A DNA stretch of 43,317 nt from Candidatus Poribacteria bacterium (GCA_022823085.1 JAJDXV010000133.1:1-43317); one strand, 5' to 3'; shown: positions 35,864 through 43,101, numbered from the stretch's first letter. The notes: a model not told the origin generated them from the letters alone. A program made the numbers and translations.

Positions 35864-36481
35864 ATGGCATTTAGCGATTTCAAAACGATACCCGAAGTTC
35901 AAGAAAAATTTAGCATCAGACACATCGAAAATGACTTTATCGCAATTACAGAAACCGCTATAACGCCCTCAGAACAGTTTTTGCAGGAATTAGCATTTAG
36001 CCGACAATACATAGACGTTTTTGCCTCTGAAAGTGCCCGATGTGAAGCGGTCATTTTTCCTGTTTTGCGGGAAGTTTACAAAGAATATGCTGAAGATTAC
36101 GCGCTCTGGATAAAGAAGCCGATTGTCTACGATGAAACCCTCAGCGGCACCCCGGATTACTTTATTTCAACACGATCCGAATTAGGTATGCTCGTCGTCG
36201 GTATGCCGTTGATAATGTTCGTTGAAGCAAAGAAAAATGATTTTGAACAAGGGTGGGCACAATGTCTGGCAGAACTGGTAGCGGCACAAAAGATCAATGG
36301 CGACGCGAATATCCCCATCTATGGCATCGTGAGCGACGGCACTTTTTGGCAATTTGGATACCTCGTCGGCGACGCTTTTACGCGAAACCGGACCAGTTTT
36401 AGCGTAGATGATTTACCAACCCTTTTTGGCGCGATTGATACCGTCTTCAAAACAGTAAGTCAGGCATCCGAACACGTCTAA
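35864..36481 (+). CDS. Putative PD-(D/E)XK nuclease-fold protein
   Basis: A 205-aa soluble protein of a type found in cyanobacterial and other environmental genomes. A restriction-endonuclease-like core can be read: GTPDYFIST (Asp), then IMFVEAKKNDFEQG (ExK) and a following helix with Gln (QCLAELVAAQ), then IYGIVSDGTFWQFGYL. There is no partner methyltransferase or helicase, so a restriction role is not supported. GGAGG lies about ten bases before the ATG. It lies between sucD and panB in tight spacing. Confidence 0.7.
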   Translation: MAFSDFKTIPEVQEKFSIRHIENDFIAITETAITPSEQFLQELAFSRQYIDVFASESARCEAVIFPVLREVYKEYAEDYALWIKKPIVYDETLSGTPDYFISTRSELGMLVVGMPLIMFVEAKKNDFEQGWAQCLAELVAAQKINGDANIPIYGIVSDGTFWQFGYLVGDAFTRNRTSFSVDDLPTLFGAIDTVFKTVSQASEHV

Positions 36482-36511
36482 AGCTTCGGACTTTTTGCGA
36501 GGAGAAAGCGG

Positions 36512-37345
36512 GTGAAAAAAGACATCGGTTTCTTACGCTCAAAAAAACAGCAACACGAACCGATCACCGTGCTGACCTGTTACGATTATCCGACCGCTTG
36601 CTTGCAAGACGAGGCGGGGATCGACATCGTCTTCGTCGGCGATAGTGTCGGTACGAATATCCTCGGTTATAAAAGCGAGACGGAGGTGACAATGGCGGAT
36701 ATGCGTCATCACCTCAGAGCCGTACGCCGCGGTGTGACAGATGCCTACCTCCTCGTTGATATGCCTTACGCTGCCGATCGCGATGTCAAGCAAGCCGTTA
36801 CCAACGCGAAACTTTTCTTAGCTGACGGTGCCGATGGTGTTAAACTGGAAGGCGGTATAGAGAAAGTTCCGATTGTTACGGCGTTGGTTGAACAAGGCAT
36901 AGAGACTTGCGTGCACATCGGTCACAACCCACAAATCCACGGTAGCAAAGCGGCGACACACGGAAAAACTTTCGCTAAAGCGAAACGACTCATCGAAGCA
37001 GCCGAGGCACTCGCAGACGCGGGCGCGAAACTTATTGTCCTTGAGAAAATCACGGAAGAGATCAGTCAAATCATCACAGAGACAGTTGATATTCCGACCA
37101 TCGGCATCGGTGCCGGTCGATATTGTGATGGACAGGTGCTTGTTATCAATGATGTTTTAGGTATCGGCCCACCCTTCAAACATGCCAAGCGTTATCAGGA
37201 TTACAATCAACTAACTTTTGAGGCGATCTGTCAGTACCGAGAAGAGGTAGCGAACGGCATATTTCCCACAGGTGCGAATACCTCACATATCCCCGCCGAC
37301 AAGCTTGCCCGCGTTCAGAAGTGGCTAAAATCAGAACGGAAATAA
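36512..37345 (+). CDS. panB: 3-methyl-2-oxobutanoate hydroxymethyltransferase
   Basis: A 277-aa ketopantoate hydroxymethyltransferase, first committed step of pantothenate synthesis. Motifs: VLTCYDYPTACLQDEAGIDIVFVGDSVG (metal Asp), VTMADMRHHLRAVRRGV, DMPYAA, ADGADGVKLEGG, IPTIGIGAGRYCDGQVLVINDVLGI. Start GTG with AGGAGAAAG upstream. panC and panD are not in the window. Confidence 0.97.
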   Translation: MKKDIGFLRSKKQQHEPITVLTCYDYPTACLQDEAGIDIVFVGDSVGTNILGYKSETEVTMADMRHHLRAVRRGVTDAYLLVDMPYAADRDVKQAVTNAKLFLADGADGVKLEGGIEKVPIVTALVEQGIETCVHIGHNPQIHGSKAATHGKTFAKAKRLIEAAEALADAGAKLIVLEKITEEISQIITETVDIPTIGIGAGRYCDGQVLVINDVLGIGPPFKHAKRYQDYNQLTFEAICQYREEVANGIFPTGANTSHIPADKLARVQKWLKSERK

Positions 37346-37373
37346 AAAGCGGATATTTTTGATGAATTATCGC

Positions 37374-38054
37374 TTACTTTGATCGTGCCTTTTCTAAAAC
37401 CTCATTAATTTCTTGCATCTCAGCCTTAAGTTCACGAATTTCAGCTTCATATCTAGCTGTCATCTCCTCTGCTCTTTTTTCGTTTTCCTCCATCTCTTCC
37501 AGCATTTTTGCAGCGTCTTCTGAGTAGGGAGCGAGATTTTGGAGGGCTTCCTTGCGCCGTAGGAGTGCCTGCTTGAATGTTTTGGTTGCTGATGCCATCC
37601 GCTCAAAATTTTTGGATTTAAGTGCTTCCGTGAACACTTCCAATTCTGCTTGGTACTCTGATTCCGCTGTAATATACTTGTCATAGGCTTCGGCTGCTGC
37701 TGGGTCATCAACTGAAATATCGTCTCTCGACAGGGGTTCTACAGAATCTGCACTTTCGCTATGAACCTGGCTGTCGTCAATTTTTTCTGATGTTGCAGCA
37801 TTCTCTATGTTTTCTGATTCTGTATCTGTCCCTTCAACGGCTCTATCCATGTCCTCTTCGCGAGGCTCTTGTATAGCCTCAGAAGGCACCGGTTTCGCCG
37901 ATAAACCCTTCGGTGGTAGCGGGGTACTCTTATATATCTTCTTTGGTTCAGCTTTCAGTAACCGCTGAGCGGGACGGTGATGCCCAAAATACCAAAGTGC
38001 GGTTGCACCTATCAAGAAAAGAATGATATAGATTGGCATAAGGTGTTTTCGCAT
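37374..38054 (-). CDS. Membrane-anchored coiled-coil protein, function unknown
   Basis: A 226-aa protein with an N-terminal membrane anchor (MPIYIILFLIGATALWYFG). A proline-rich then strongly acidic linker spans about 40-115. The C-terminal helical domain from about 118 is rich in Glu, Lys and Ala and ends in a predicted coiled coil (MLEEMEENEKRAEEM ... ELKAEMQEINEVLEKA). No enzymatic motif is seen. It is convergent with panB, 28 bases apart. Confidence 0.75.
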   Translation of the reverse strand: MRKHLMPIYIILFLIGATALWYFGHHRPAQRLLKAEPKKIYKSTPLPPKGLSAKPVPSEAIQEPREEDMDRAVEGTDTESENIENAATSEKIDDSQVHSESADSVEPLSRDDISVDDPAAAEAYDKYITAESEYQAELEVFTEALKSKNFERMASATKTFKQALLRRKEALQNLAPYSEDAAKMLEEMEENEKRAEEMTARYEAEIRELKAEMQEINEVLEKARSK

Positions 38055-38071
38055 TTTTAGATTCCTTAGAA

Positions 38072-38184
38072 GATTGAACAGGAAGCCAACGGTCTTCCAT
38101 TCTACGGGAGATTGAACAGGCTAACAGCCTATTCTACGAAAGATTAAACAGAAAACCAACGGTTTTCTATTCTACAGAAGATTG
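38072..38184 (-). repeat. Tandem hairpin repeats (three and a half units) with CTAC tags
   Basis: Units of 32-38 bases begin AGATTGAACAGG or AGATTAAACAG and end ATTCTAC. Each has its own stem around an AAC loop: GGAAGCC/GGTCTTCC (38081-38098), AGGCT/AGCCT (38118-38130) and AGAAAACC/GGTTTTCT (38150-38168). A truncated fourth unit follows. Stem sequences differ while pairing is kept. Related hairpins lie inside the three MITEs and at 39770-39793. The block sits just upstream of the membrane-anchored coiled-coil gene (minus strand). Confidence 0.7.
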
Positions 38185-38303
38185 AACAGGCTATAGTAAG
38201 AATTAGTATACATCTCACATTACGGATAAGTCAAGGGAGGCGGATAGAAAAATCTGTCTTCAGTTAAACTTGCATGCGTATAGGAGTGGCTAAAGTGAGA
38301 GCG

Positions 38304-38942
38304 TTAAATCGCTTGCTCGTAGGTGAGGTAGCAATACTTGTCCGCATCAATGACGCGTGTGCCTTCTAATTGCACAGGCTCTTTGAAAAACGGTGCGTCT
38401 AACACCCATGTGTGGTATTCACCTTGTTCACCACATGCATCAATCGGTAGCTGCTTCAGTTCCGAAATGAGTTCAGCATCCAAATATCTACCGGCGATCG
38501 TCTGTTGAAAGTGCTTTTTGTAAGCGAGGGAACAGATGACCTTAAATTTGTCGGAGATAAGGGTATCCAATATAGCGTGTCGATCTAACTCCCACAACGG
38601 TTTATGGACCTCTACCAAGCCAGAAGCGACTTCTTCTATCCAATTGGGCAGCCCACCTACTGTGGAAATATCTCCTGTAATTAGCACTTCAATGTCGGTG
38701 TCTCTGATTGCCTCAATTTGTCGGCGATAGCTCGGTTTATAGGGTTCGGAAATCGGCACGAATTCAATGGGCATCCCGATCTTTTGTGCTTGTAGTTCCA
38801 TGAGTTTCGTTGGATGGGCATAGAATTGGCGACCATCTGCTGGAACAAAACAGACAAGCCTCCTTATATCGTAAACATTTAAGGAGACTTGAAATGCGAG
38901 TGCGGAATCTTTGCCGCCTGTCCACAGGACAACTGCTTTCAT
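38304..38942 (-). CDS. Diphthine-ammonia ligase-like PP-loop ATPase (second of tandem pair)
   Basis: A 212-aa member of the Dph6/ATP_bind_4 (DUF71) family. It has the PP-loop VLWTGGKDSALAF at the N-terminus, ADGRQFYAHPTKLMELQAQKIGMP in the middle, and the family hallmark GEQGEYHTWVLDAPFF near the end. In archaea and eukaryotes the family amidates diphthine on EF-2. Bacteria lack diphthamide, so the substrate here is unknown. It starts at ATG 38942, overlapping or abutting the stop of the sister gene (38944), so the two are translationally coupled. Its N-terminal part is shorter than that of the sister protein and diverged from it. Confidence 0.82.
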   Translation of the reverse strand: MKAVVLWTGGKDSALAFQVSLNVYDIRRLVCFVPADGRQFYAHPTKLMELQAQKIGMPIEFVPISEPYKPSYRRQIEAIRDTDIEVLITGDISTVGGLPNWIEEVASGLVEVHKPLWELDRHAILDTLISDKFKVICSLAYKKHFQQTIAGRYLDAELISELKQLPIDACGEQGEYHTWVLDAPFFKEPVQLEGTRVIDADKYCYLTYEQAI

Positions 38943-38943
38943 A

Positions 38944-39714
38944 CTATCTTTCATCCAGGGGTACGACATCAGCATAGACATAAGTCGGTGATGTGTTGCT
39001 GTTTGTATGAATTTTGTCGTCGTCATCCTTTTTAGAAATAATATCTCTCTGAACGACTTCTCCCGGTTTGGCGGCGACAGGCGAACTGAACATCGGTCCA
39101 TTGACGACACATGTATGGAATTCGCCGTTTTCACCGAGCGGGTCCACGCCGTCTGGTAAATCCGCGAGGAGGTCTGCGTCGAACCATCGTCCGGCAAAGT
39201 CGGCAGGTACTTTGGTAGGGTTGAGTGCGGTGATAATGGCACGCAGCCCGGAAGCGATCATTTGTTCGGCGAGCTGCGTTGTGTCCTCACCCCATACAGG
39301 AAAAATCGGTGTGAAGCCTGTGCCCCTGAGTTTGTCTTCTCGGTATTCACGGATGTCTCCTAAGAAGAGGTCCCCGAATGCGAAATGTGATGCGGTTAGA
39401 TGCTCAGGCAATGCTACCACTTCTGCGAGGAATTTTCGCATCGCTTCTTCGTAGATCGCATTGGAACACGGATACGGGATCGGTATCTCGTATAACGGCA
39501 CACCGAGTTTTTCGGACTGCTGTTTCAGTACCCATGCGGGTGTCGAGTGGATAGAAACCCTGTCGAACGTCTTTGTAACGGTCGTGAAGATACCGCGGAC
39601 ATCGTAACGTTCAGGTTGTTGGCGAAGTGTATGGAGTGCCCACGCCGAATCTTTGCCAGAGGACCAAGAAACGAAGACCGGCGTAGGTAAGGTATCGTCT
39701 GTCTGTTTTGTCAT
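38944..39714 (-). CDS. Diphthine-ammonia ligase-like PP-loop ATPase (first of tandem pair)
   Basis: A 256-aa protein of the same family as its downstream neighbour. The PP-loop is VSWSSGKDSAWALHTL. FGDLFLGDIREYRE, a conserved ALNPTKVPADFAGRWFDADLL segment, and GENGEFHTCVVNGPMF complete the family set. The last 35 residues are a low-complexity charged tail (SKKDDDDKIHTNSN). ATG 39714 has AAAGG upstream. Together the pair could form a heterodimer (inference). Confidence 0.85.
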   Translation of the reverse strand: MTKQTDDTLPTPVFVSWSSGKDSAWALHTLRQQPERYDVRGIFTTVTKTFDRVSIHSTPAWVLKQQSEKLGVPLYEIPIPYPCSNAIYEEAMRKFLAEVVALPEHLTASHFAFGDLFLGDIREYREDKLRGTGFTPIFPVWGEDTTQLAEQMIASGLRAIITALNPTKVPADFAGRWFDADLLADLPDGVDPLGENGEFHTCVVNGPMFSSPVAAKPGEVVQRDIISKKDDDDKIHTNSNTSPTYVYADVVPLDER

Positions 39715-39746
39715 TTTATTCTGCCTTTTTGTTGATTTATAGTATG

Positions 39747-39809
39747 GTTTGGACAATTCGTAAGGTGCACAGGAAACCAACAGCCTATGCTACAGAAGAT
39801 TGTCCAAAC
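39747..39809. repeat. 63-bp inverted-repeat element containing a REP-like core
   Basis: GTTTGGACAAT (39747-39757) and ATTGTCCAAAC (39799-39809) are perfect 11-base inverted repeats. Between them is ACAGGAAACCAACAGCCT then ATGCTACAG, a diverged copy of the hairpin-plus-CTAC unit found at 38072-38184. It fills most of the gap between the PP-loop ATPase gene and trpG. Confidence 0.6.
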
Positions 39810-39818
39810 TATTTTAAT

Positions 39819-40382
39819 TTAGAGTGCCAGAAAGTTTGCTAATAAGTCTTTCCCGGCGGTTGTCAAAATTGACTCAGGATGAAATTGTACACCCCAGACA
39901 GGCAAGGTCTTATGCCGAAGTCCCATGATCTCGTCTTGGTCTGTCCACGCGGTAATCTCAAAGCAGTCTGGGAGCGTCTCTTTTTTTACGATAAGCGAAT
40001 GGTAACGTGTCGCTTCAAACGGGTTGTCTAACCCCTCGAAAAGTTCAGCACCGTTATGGTGTATCATAGAGGTTTTGCCATGCATCAATCGATCCGCACG
40101 AACGACATCGCCGCCGAACACATCACCGATACACTGATGCCCAAGGCAGACCCCTAAGATCGGTACTTTTCCAGCGAAGTGTTGTATGACATCGTTGGAT
40201 ATGCCTGCCTCTTTCGGTGTGCAGGGACCCGGTGAGATAACAATCCGTTCCGGTTTCAGTGCGTCTAACGCATCCAACCCTATCTTGCGACTCCGATGTA
40301 CCTCGAGTTCAGCACCGAGTTCACCTAAGTACTGCACGAGGTTATAGGTAAAAGAGTCGTAGTTGTCAATCATCAAGACCAT
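39819..40382 (-). CDS. trpG: Anthranilate synthase glutamine amidotransferase component
   Basis: A 187-aa class I glutamine amidotransferase supplying ammonia to TrpE (or to PabB; the two cannot be separated by sequence). [33 protein letters not shown], the nucleophile Cys in [12 protein letters not shown], and the His/Glu pair in [10 protein letters not shown] are all present. Start ATG 40382 follows the conserved AACCGCAAGGAAAATTAAAA leader. It is downstream of trpE with 150 bp between. Confidence 0.95.
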   Translation of the reverse strand: MVLMIDNYDSFTYNLVQYLGELGAELEVHRSRKIGLDALDALKPERIVISPGPCTPKEAGISNDVIQHFAGKVPILGVCLGHQCIGDVFGGDVVRADRLMHGKTSMIHHNGAELFEGLDNPFEATRYHSLIVKKETLPDCFEITAWTDQDEIMGLRHKTLPVWGVQFHPESILTTAGKDLLANFLAL

Positions 40383-40500
40383 ATTTTTAATTTTCCTTGC
40401 GGTTCGGTAAGGCGGATTTGGACATTGAAGTTCTCTTCCGTAGAACTGAAGAAACACCCAAGCAAAAACCCTTCCACTTCGTTTCAGGCTTGCGATCTTT
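40383..40500 (-). promoter_or_regulatory. trpG leader with conserved AACCGCAAGGAA block and hairpin
   Basis: Minus-strand TACCGAACCGCAAGGAAAAT leads to the ATG. Upstream is a weak hairpin with the shared 13-base loop GAAACGAAGTGGA (40473-40485), followed by GGGTTTTTGCTTGGGTGTTTC. The last block also occurs in the trpE leader (with GCTGGGG), so the two trp genes carry homologous leaders. No separate promoter is evident. Confidence 0.55.
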
Positions 40501-40532
40501 GGAAACTAAGAAGAAAAATCGCCGATTATGCC

Positions 40533-42035
40533 TCACAATAAGAAACCTTGTTCAGCCAACTCAATAGCGGTGAACATTGCCCGCGCTTTATTCAAGGTTT
40601 CATAATACTCATTTTGGGGTACTGAATCCGCGACGACCCCTCCGCCTGCTTGGACATAAGCGGTGCCGTCTTTGATAACCGCGGTTCGGATGGTGATTGC
40701 GGTGTCTGCGCTGCCAGAGAAGCTGAAATAGCCGACGGCTCCGCCGTATGTAGCGCGCCGTGTAGATTCGACTTCGTCGATGATTTCCATTGCGCGTACC
40801 TTCGGGGCACCGGAGAGTGTACCGGCGGGAAGACATGCTCGGAGGACATCAAAAGCCGTAAATTCTTCGCGCAACCGTCCAACAACATAAGAAACGATAT
40901 GCATCACGTGTGAGAAACGTTCGACGATCATGAGTTCCGTGACTTCGACGGTGTGATATTCACAGACGCGTCCGAGGTCGTTGCGCCCCAAATCGACAAG
41001 CATGACGTGCTCCGCGCGTTCCTTCGGGTCCGCGAGGAGCATCCGCTCCTGCTCTTTATCTTCTTCGGGGGTCGTTCCACGCGGGCGTGTGCCTGCGATT
41101 GGAACGGTCTGAACGATCCCGTCTTCTACTCTCACCATCATCTCCGGTGATGCCCCGACGATGTCAAACGCATCGAGTTTCAGATAATACATATAGGGCG
41201 ATGGATTGACGACTCGCAACGCTCGATACACATCAAATGCGTCTACAGATACCGGTCGGCTGAGTCGCTGTGAAGGCACGACTTGTATGATGTCGCCTGC
41301 GGCTATGTACGTTTTGGCACGCCGTACCACTGCTTCGTAGGCATCTTTCGTAAAATTCGACTGTAGTTCAGGTGCAGGCTTCGCAGTCTGTTCTTGGCGG
41401 TCCCCGTTATTGTCCCGCAATTGCGCTTCAGAAACGGTTGTGAGTTTCTCGACTAATGCTTCAATGTTCGCAACAGCGTCGGCATAAGCGGCATCTACAT
41501 CTCCATTAACACGTGCGTTTGCGACGACTTTAATCTGATGGTTCACATGATCGAACACGAGAAGTGTCTCGGTGATCATAAAGAAACAATCTGGGAGCTG
41601 CAAATCATCTTCCGTACTGTCTGGCAATTCTTCGACGAAGCGCACCATATCGTAGCTCATGTAACCGACTGCCCCGCCGTGGAATTGCGGTAAATCTTCG
41701 ACCTCAACAGGTTGGTAATTTTGCAACATTTCTTCAAGAGCCCTCAACGGATCTTCGCACTCTTGTGAGATTGTTTCGCCTGTTGCCAAGTCCTCAATCG
41801 TAACCTGATGCCCTTTACTGTGGAAAAGCATTGAGGGTTGTGTCCCCAAAAACGAGTAGCGTGCAAGGGTTTCGCCCCCTTCAACGCTTTCGAGCAAGAA
41901 CGCATAATTATTGGGCATCAACTTATAGAACGCAGACACCGGTGTCTCCATATCTGCCAAGATGGGTCGATATACCGGTATCGTGTTCCCTAATTTCGCT
42001 TTCTCTTTAAAGTCCTCTAACGTTGGATAATACAT
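40533..42035 (-). CDS. trpE: Anthranilate synthase component I
   Basis: A 500-aa chorismate-using subunit forming anthranilate. The N-terminal LLES element (YAFLLESVEGGETLARYSFLG) is the tryptophan-binding feedback site. The catalytic half shows VVPSQRLSRPV, PSPYMYYLKLDAFDIVGASPEMMVR, PIAGTRPRG, LVDLGRNDLGRVC, FSHVMHIVSYVVGRL, LRACLPAGTLSGAPKVRAMEII and AGGGVVADSVPQNEYYET. Start ATG follows the conserved leader. The gene is 336 bp downstream of hisI, with a MITE in between. Confidence 0.97.
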   Translation of the reverse strand: MYYPTLEDFKEKAKLGNTIPVYRPILADMETPVSAFYKLMPNNYAFLLESVEGGETLARYSFLGTQPSMLFHSKGHQVTIEDLATGETISQECEDPLRALEEMLQNYQPVEVEDLPQFHGGAVGYMSYDMVRFVEELPDSTEDDLQLPDCFFMITETLLVFDHVNHQIKVVANARVNGDVDAAYADAVANIEALVEKLTTVSEAQLRDNNGDRQEQTAKPAPELQSNFTKDAYEAVVRRAKTYIAAGDIIQVVPSQRLSRPVSVDAFDVYRALRVVNPSPYMYYLKLDAFDIVGASPEMMVRVEDGIVQTVPIAGTRPRGTTPEEDKEQERMLLADPKERAEHVMLVDLGRNDLGRVCEYHTVEVTELMIVERFSHVMHIVSYVVGRLREEFTAFDVLRACLPAGTLSGAPKVRAMEIIDEVESTRRATYGGAVGYFSFSGSADTAITIRTAVIKDGTAYVQAGGGVVADSVPQNEYYETLNKARAMFTAIELAEQGFLL

Positions 42036-42065
42036 TTTTTTAAATTTTCCTTACGGTTCGGTCAG
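42036..42065 (-). promoter_or_regulatory. Conserved translation leader of trpE
   Basis: Minus-strand ACCTGACCGAACCGTAAGGAA, then an A/T run to the ATG; one base (T in CGTAAGG) differs from the consensus. Beyond it lie a MITE (42102-42220) and a stretch homologous to the trpG leader. The MITE therefore splits an originally continuous leader. Confidence 0.6.
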
Positions 42066-42101
42066 GTGAGTCTGGAATTCACGTTTTTATCTGTATATCT
42101 T

Positions 42102-42220
42102 AGGACTTACGCATGCTTCTCTTTTGTAGCATAGACTGTTAGTCTGTGCCCCAAGAACGCTGTGTTTTCCGAGAAATATCCGCGAAAAAAACTGGCTATC
42201 GTCAAAATTGCGTAAGTCCT
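42102..42220 (-). mobile_element. 119-bp MITE-like element, copy 3, in the trpE leader
   Basis: Perfect 12-base ends (AGGACTTACGCA at 42102-42113, TGCGTAAGTCCT at 42209-42220) and the same 119-bp length as the other copies. The interior matches them in reverse orientation (AACACAGCGTTCTTG and AGACT-AAC-AGTCT on the minus strand). One base beyond each end is TATCT (42096-42100 and 42222-42226), a 5-bp target duplication. It sits 66 bases upstream of trpE. Confidence 0.8.
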
Positions 42221-42242
42221 GTATCTGAAGAAACACCCCAGC

Positions 42243-42267
42243 AAAAACCCTGCGTCGTTGTCGCAGG
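42243..42267 (-). terminator. Intrinsic terminator-like hairpin between hisI and trpE
   Basis: On the minus strand CCTGCG (42267-42262) pairs with CGCAGG (42254-42249) around a 7-base loop and is followed by GTTTTTGC. It could end the hisI transcript or act as a trpE leader attenuator. The homologous trpG stretch keeps the T run but has a weaker stem. Confidence 0.5.
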
Positions 42268-42371
42268 CTATCAGTTGTCGGCACTTTTTTTATGAGAGCC
42301 ACATAGGTGGACTTAAATTAAGCGATTCCGGAGCGGATACCAAGATACGAAACCTGACGAAATATTAGAGG

Positions 42372-42752
42372 TTAGTAAACGGTGTCTGCGTCGAAAACCT
42401 TTTCACCTACTATATCTGTAGACTCTCCGTCGGGGGAGACTTCCCGGAAGAAGCAGGAGCGATAACCGACGTGGCACGCTGCGACTTTCTGATCGACCTT
42501 TATGAGTAGGGCATCGCCATCACAATCGACTGCGACGGATTCAACCGTCTGTGTATGCCCTGAAGTCTCCCCCTTAATCCAGAGTTTTTGGCGGGAACGA
42601 CTCCAGAAACAGACGCGACCGGTTGTCAACGTCTCTTTTATGGCTTCAGTGTTCATATAGCCGACCATCAGTACCTCATCGTTGTCGCGATCCTGAATGA
42701 CTGCGACGACCAAGCCGTCACTGTCATATTTAAGTTCCGATAAAATTTTCAT
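42372..42752 (-). CDS. hisI: Phosphoribosyl-AMP cyclohydrolase
   Basis: A 126-aa monofunctional enzyme of histidine synthesis (third step). It shows VLMVGYMNTEAIKETL, GRVCFWSRSRQKLWIKGETSGH, VDCDGDALLIKV with the metal Asp residues, and CHVGYRSCFFRE with the zinc cysteines. The HisE (pyrophosphohydrolase) half is absent, so it must be elsewhere. The start ATG follows TTAACCGCAAGGAAAATTT, the conserved leader. No other his gene is adjacent. Confidence 0.96.
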   Translation of the reverse strand: MKILSELKYDSDGLVVAVIQDRDNDEVLMVGYMNTEAIKETLTTGRVCFWSRSRQKLWIKGETSGHTQTVESVAVDCDGDALLIKVDQKVAACHVGYRSCFFREVSPDGESTDIVGEKVFDADTVY

Positions 42753-42805
42753 TTTTTAAATTTTCCTTGCGGTTAACTGTTGTAGGTTAGGGATTTAGTG
42801 CCAAT

Positions 42806-42833
42806 ACTATAGGTCAATCTGTGCACTTTGCAA
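42806..42833 (-). promoter_or_regulatory. Proximal promoter of hisI
   Basis: Minus-strand TTGCAA (42833-42828), 16-base spacer, TATAGT (42811-42806). Initiation near 42799 gives a leader of about 47 bases that includes the conserved AACCGCAAGGAA block. Its -35 directly follows the T run of the terminator at 42834-42872. Confidence 0.6.
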
Positions 42834-42872
42834 AAAAAACACCTTATGCTGCCGGGTTCGGTGTGCATAAGG
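42834..42872 (-). terminator. Intrinsic terminator upstream of hisI
   Basis: On the minus strand CCTTATGC (42872-42865) pairs with GCATAAGG (42849-42842) around a 15-base loop, followed by TGTTTTTTTT. The form is standard for a rho-independent terminator. No conventional gene lies to its right within the window, only the promoter at 43073-43101 and a 33-codon frame. It therefore ends a short leader or small RNA. Confidence 0.65.
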
Positions 42873-42923
42873 CTTCAACTGGATTTAGAAATGAAAAACG
42901 ACGATTTTCGATATGTATTTCAG

Positions 42924-43025
42924 TTATCCATTTAGGCGCACACTCCCCCGCAAGCAGTTGGAATGCCACCAATGCCGATGGTTAACGATGCTATGCAAGT
43001 TGGCGTGTGAATGTACAAGTGTCAT
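42924..43025 (-). CDS. Candidate His-rich 33-residue leader peptide
   Basis: An ATG at 43025 opens 33 codons, six of them His within the first 21 (VHSHANLH, NHRHWWH). It lies about 40 bases after the predicted start of transcription and 52 bases before an intrinsic terminator, all upstream of hisI. This is the order expected of a translational attenuator. There is no good Shine-Dalgarno sequence, and the His codons are not consecutive, so a chance frame in a small RNA gene is a serious alternative. Confidence 0.3.
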   Translation of the reverse strand: MTLVHSHANLHSIVNHRHWWHSNCLRGSVRLNG

Positions 43026-43072
43026 TTTTCTTTTTTCATCCAAATATTCGATTTCAAATACTAACATTAATA

Positions 43073-43101
43073 ATGATACCATATCCAATCTATGTTGTCA
43101 A
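43073..43101 (-). promoter_or_regulatory. Strong promoter driving the hisI leader or a small RNA
   Basis: Minus-strand TTGACA (43101-43096), 17-base spacer ending TGG, TATCAT (43078-43073). With initiation near 43066 and the terminator T run ending near 42834, a transcript of about 230 bases is expected. It lies in A/T-rich sequence without family-supported coding frames. Confidence 0.7.

Noticed and set aside
38072..38184. CRISPR array
   Set aside because: The units differ from each other mainly in their stems, have no constant repeat with unique spacers, and there are no cas genes.
42285..42310. Trp leader peptide (Met-Trp-Leu-Ser, then stop) before trpE
   Set aside because: A four-codon frame with one Trp and no ribosome-binding site is too weak; the following hairpin is recorded only as a terminator.
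42834..43066. Known RNA genes (6S, tmRNA, SRP RNA, RNase P) in the hisI upstream unit
   Set aside because: I could not find the conserved SRP loop, a tmRNA tag or tRNA-like ends, or RNase P core motifs; a 6S-type fold cannot be excluded by eye but no specific feature supports it.
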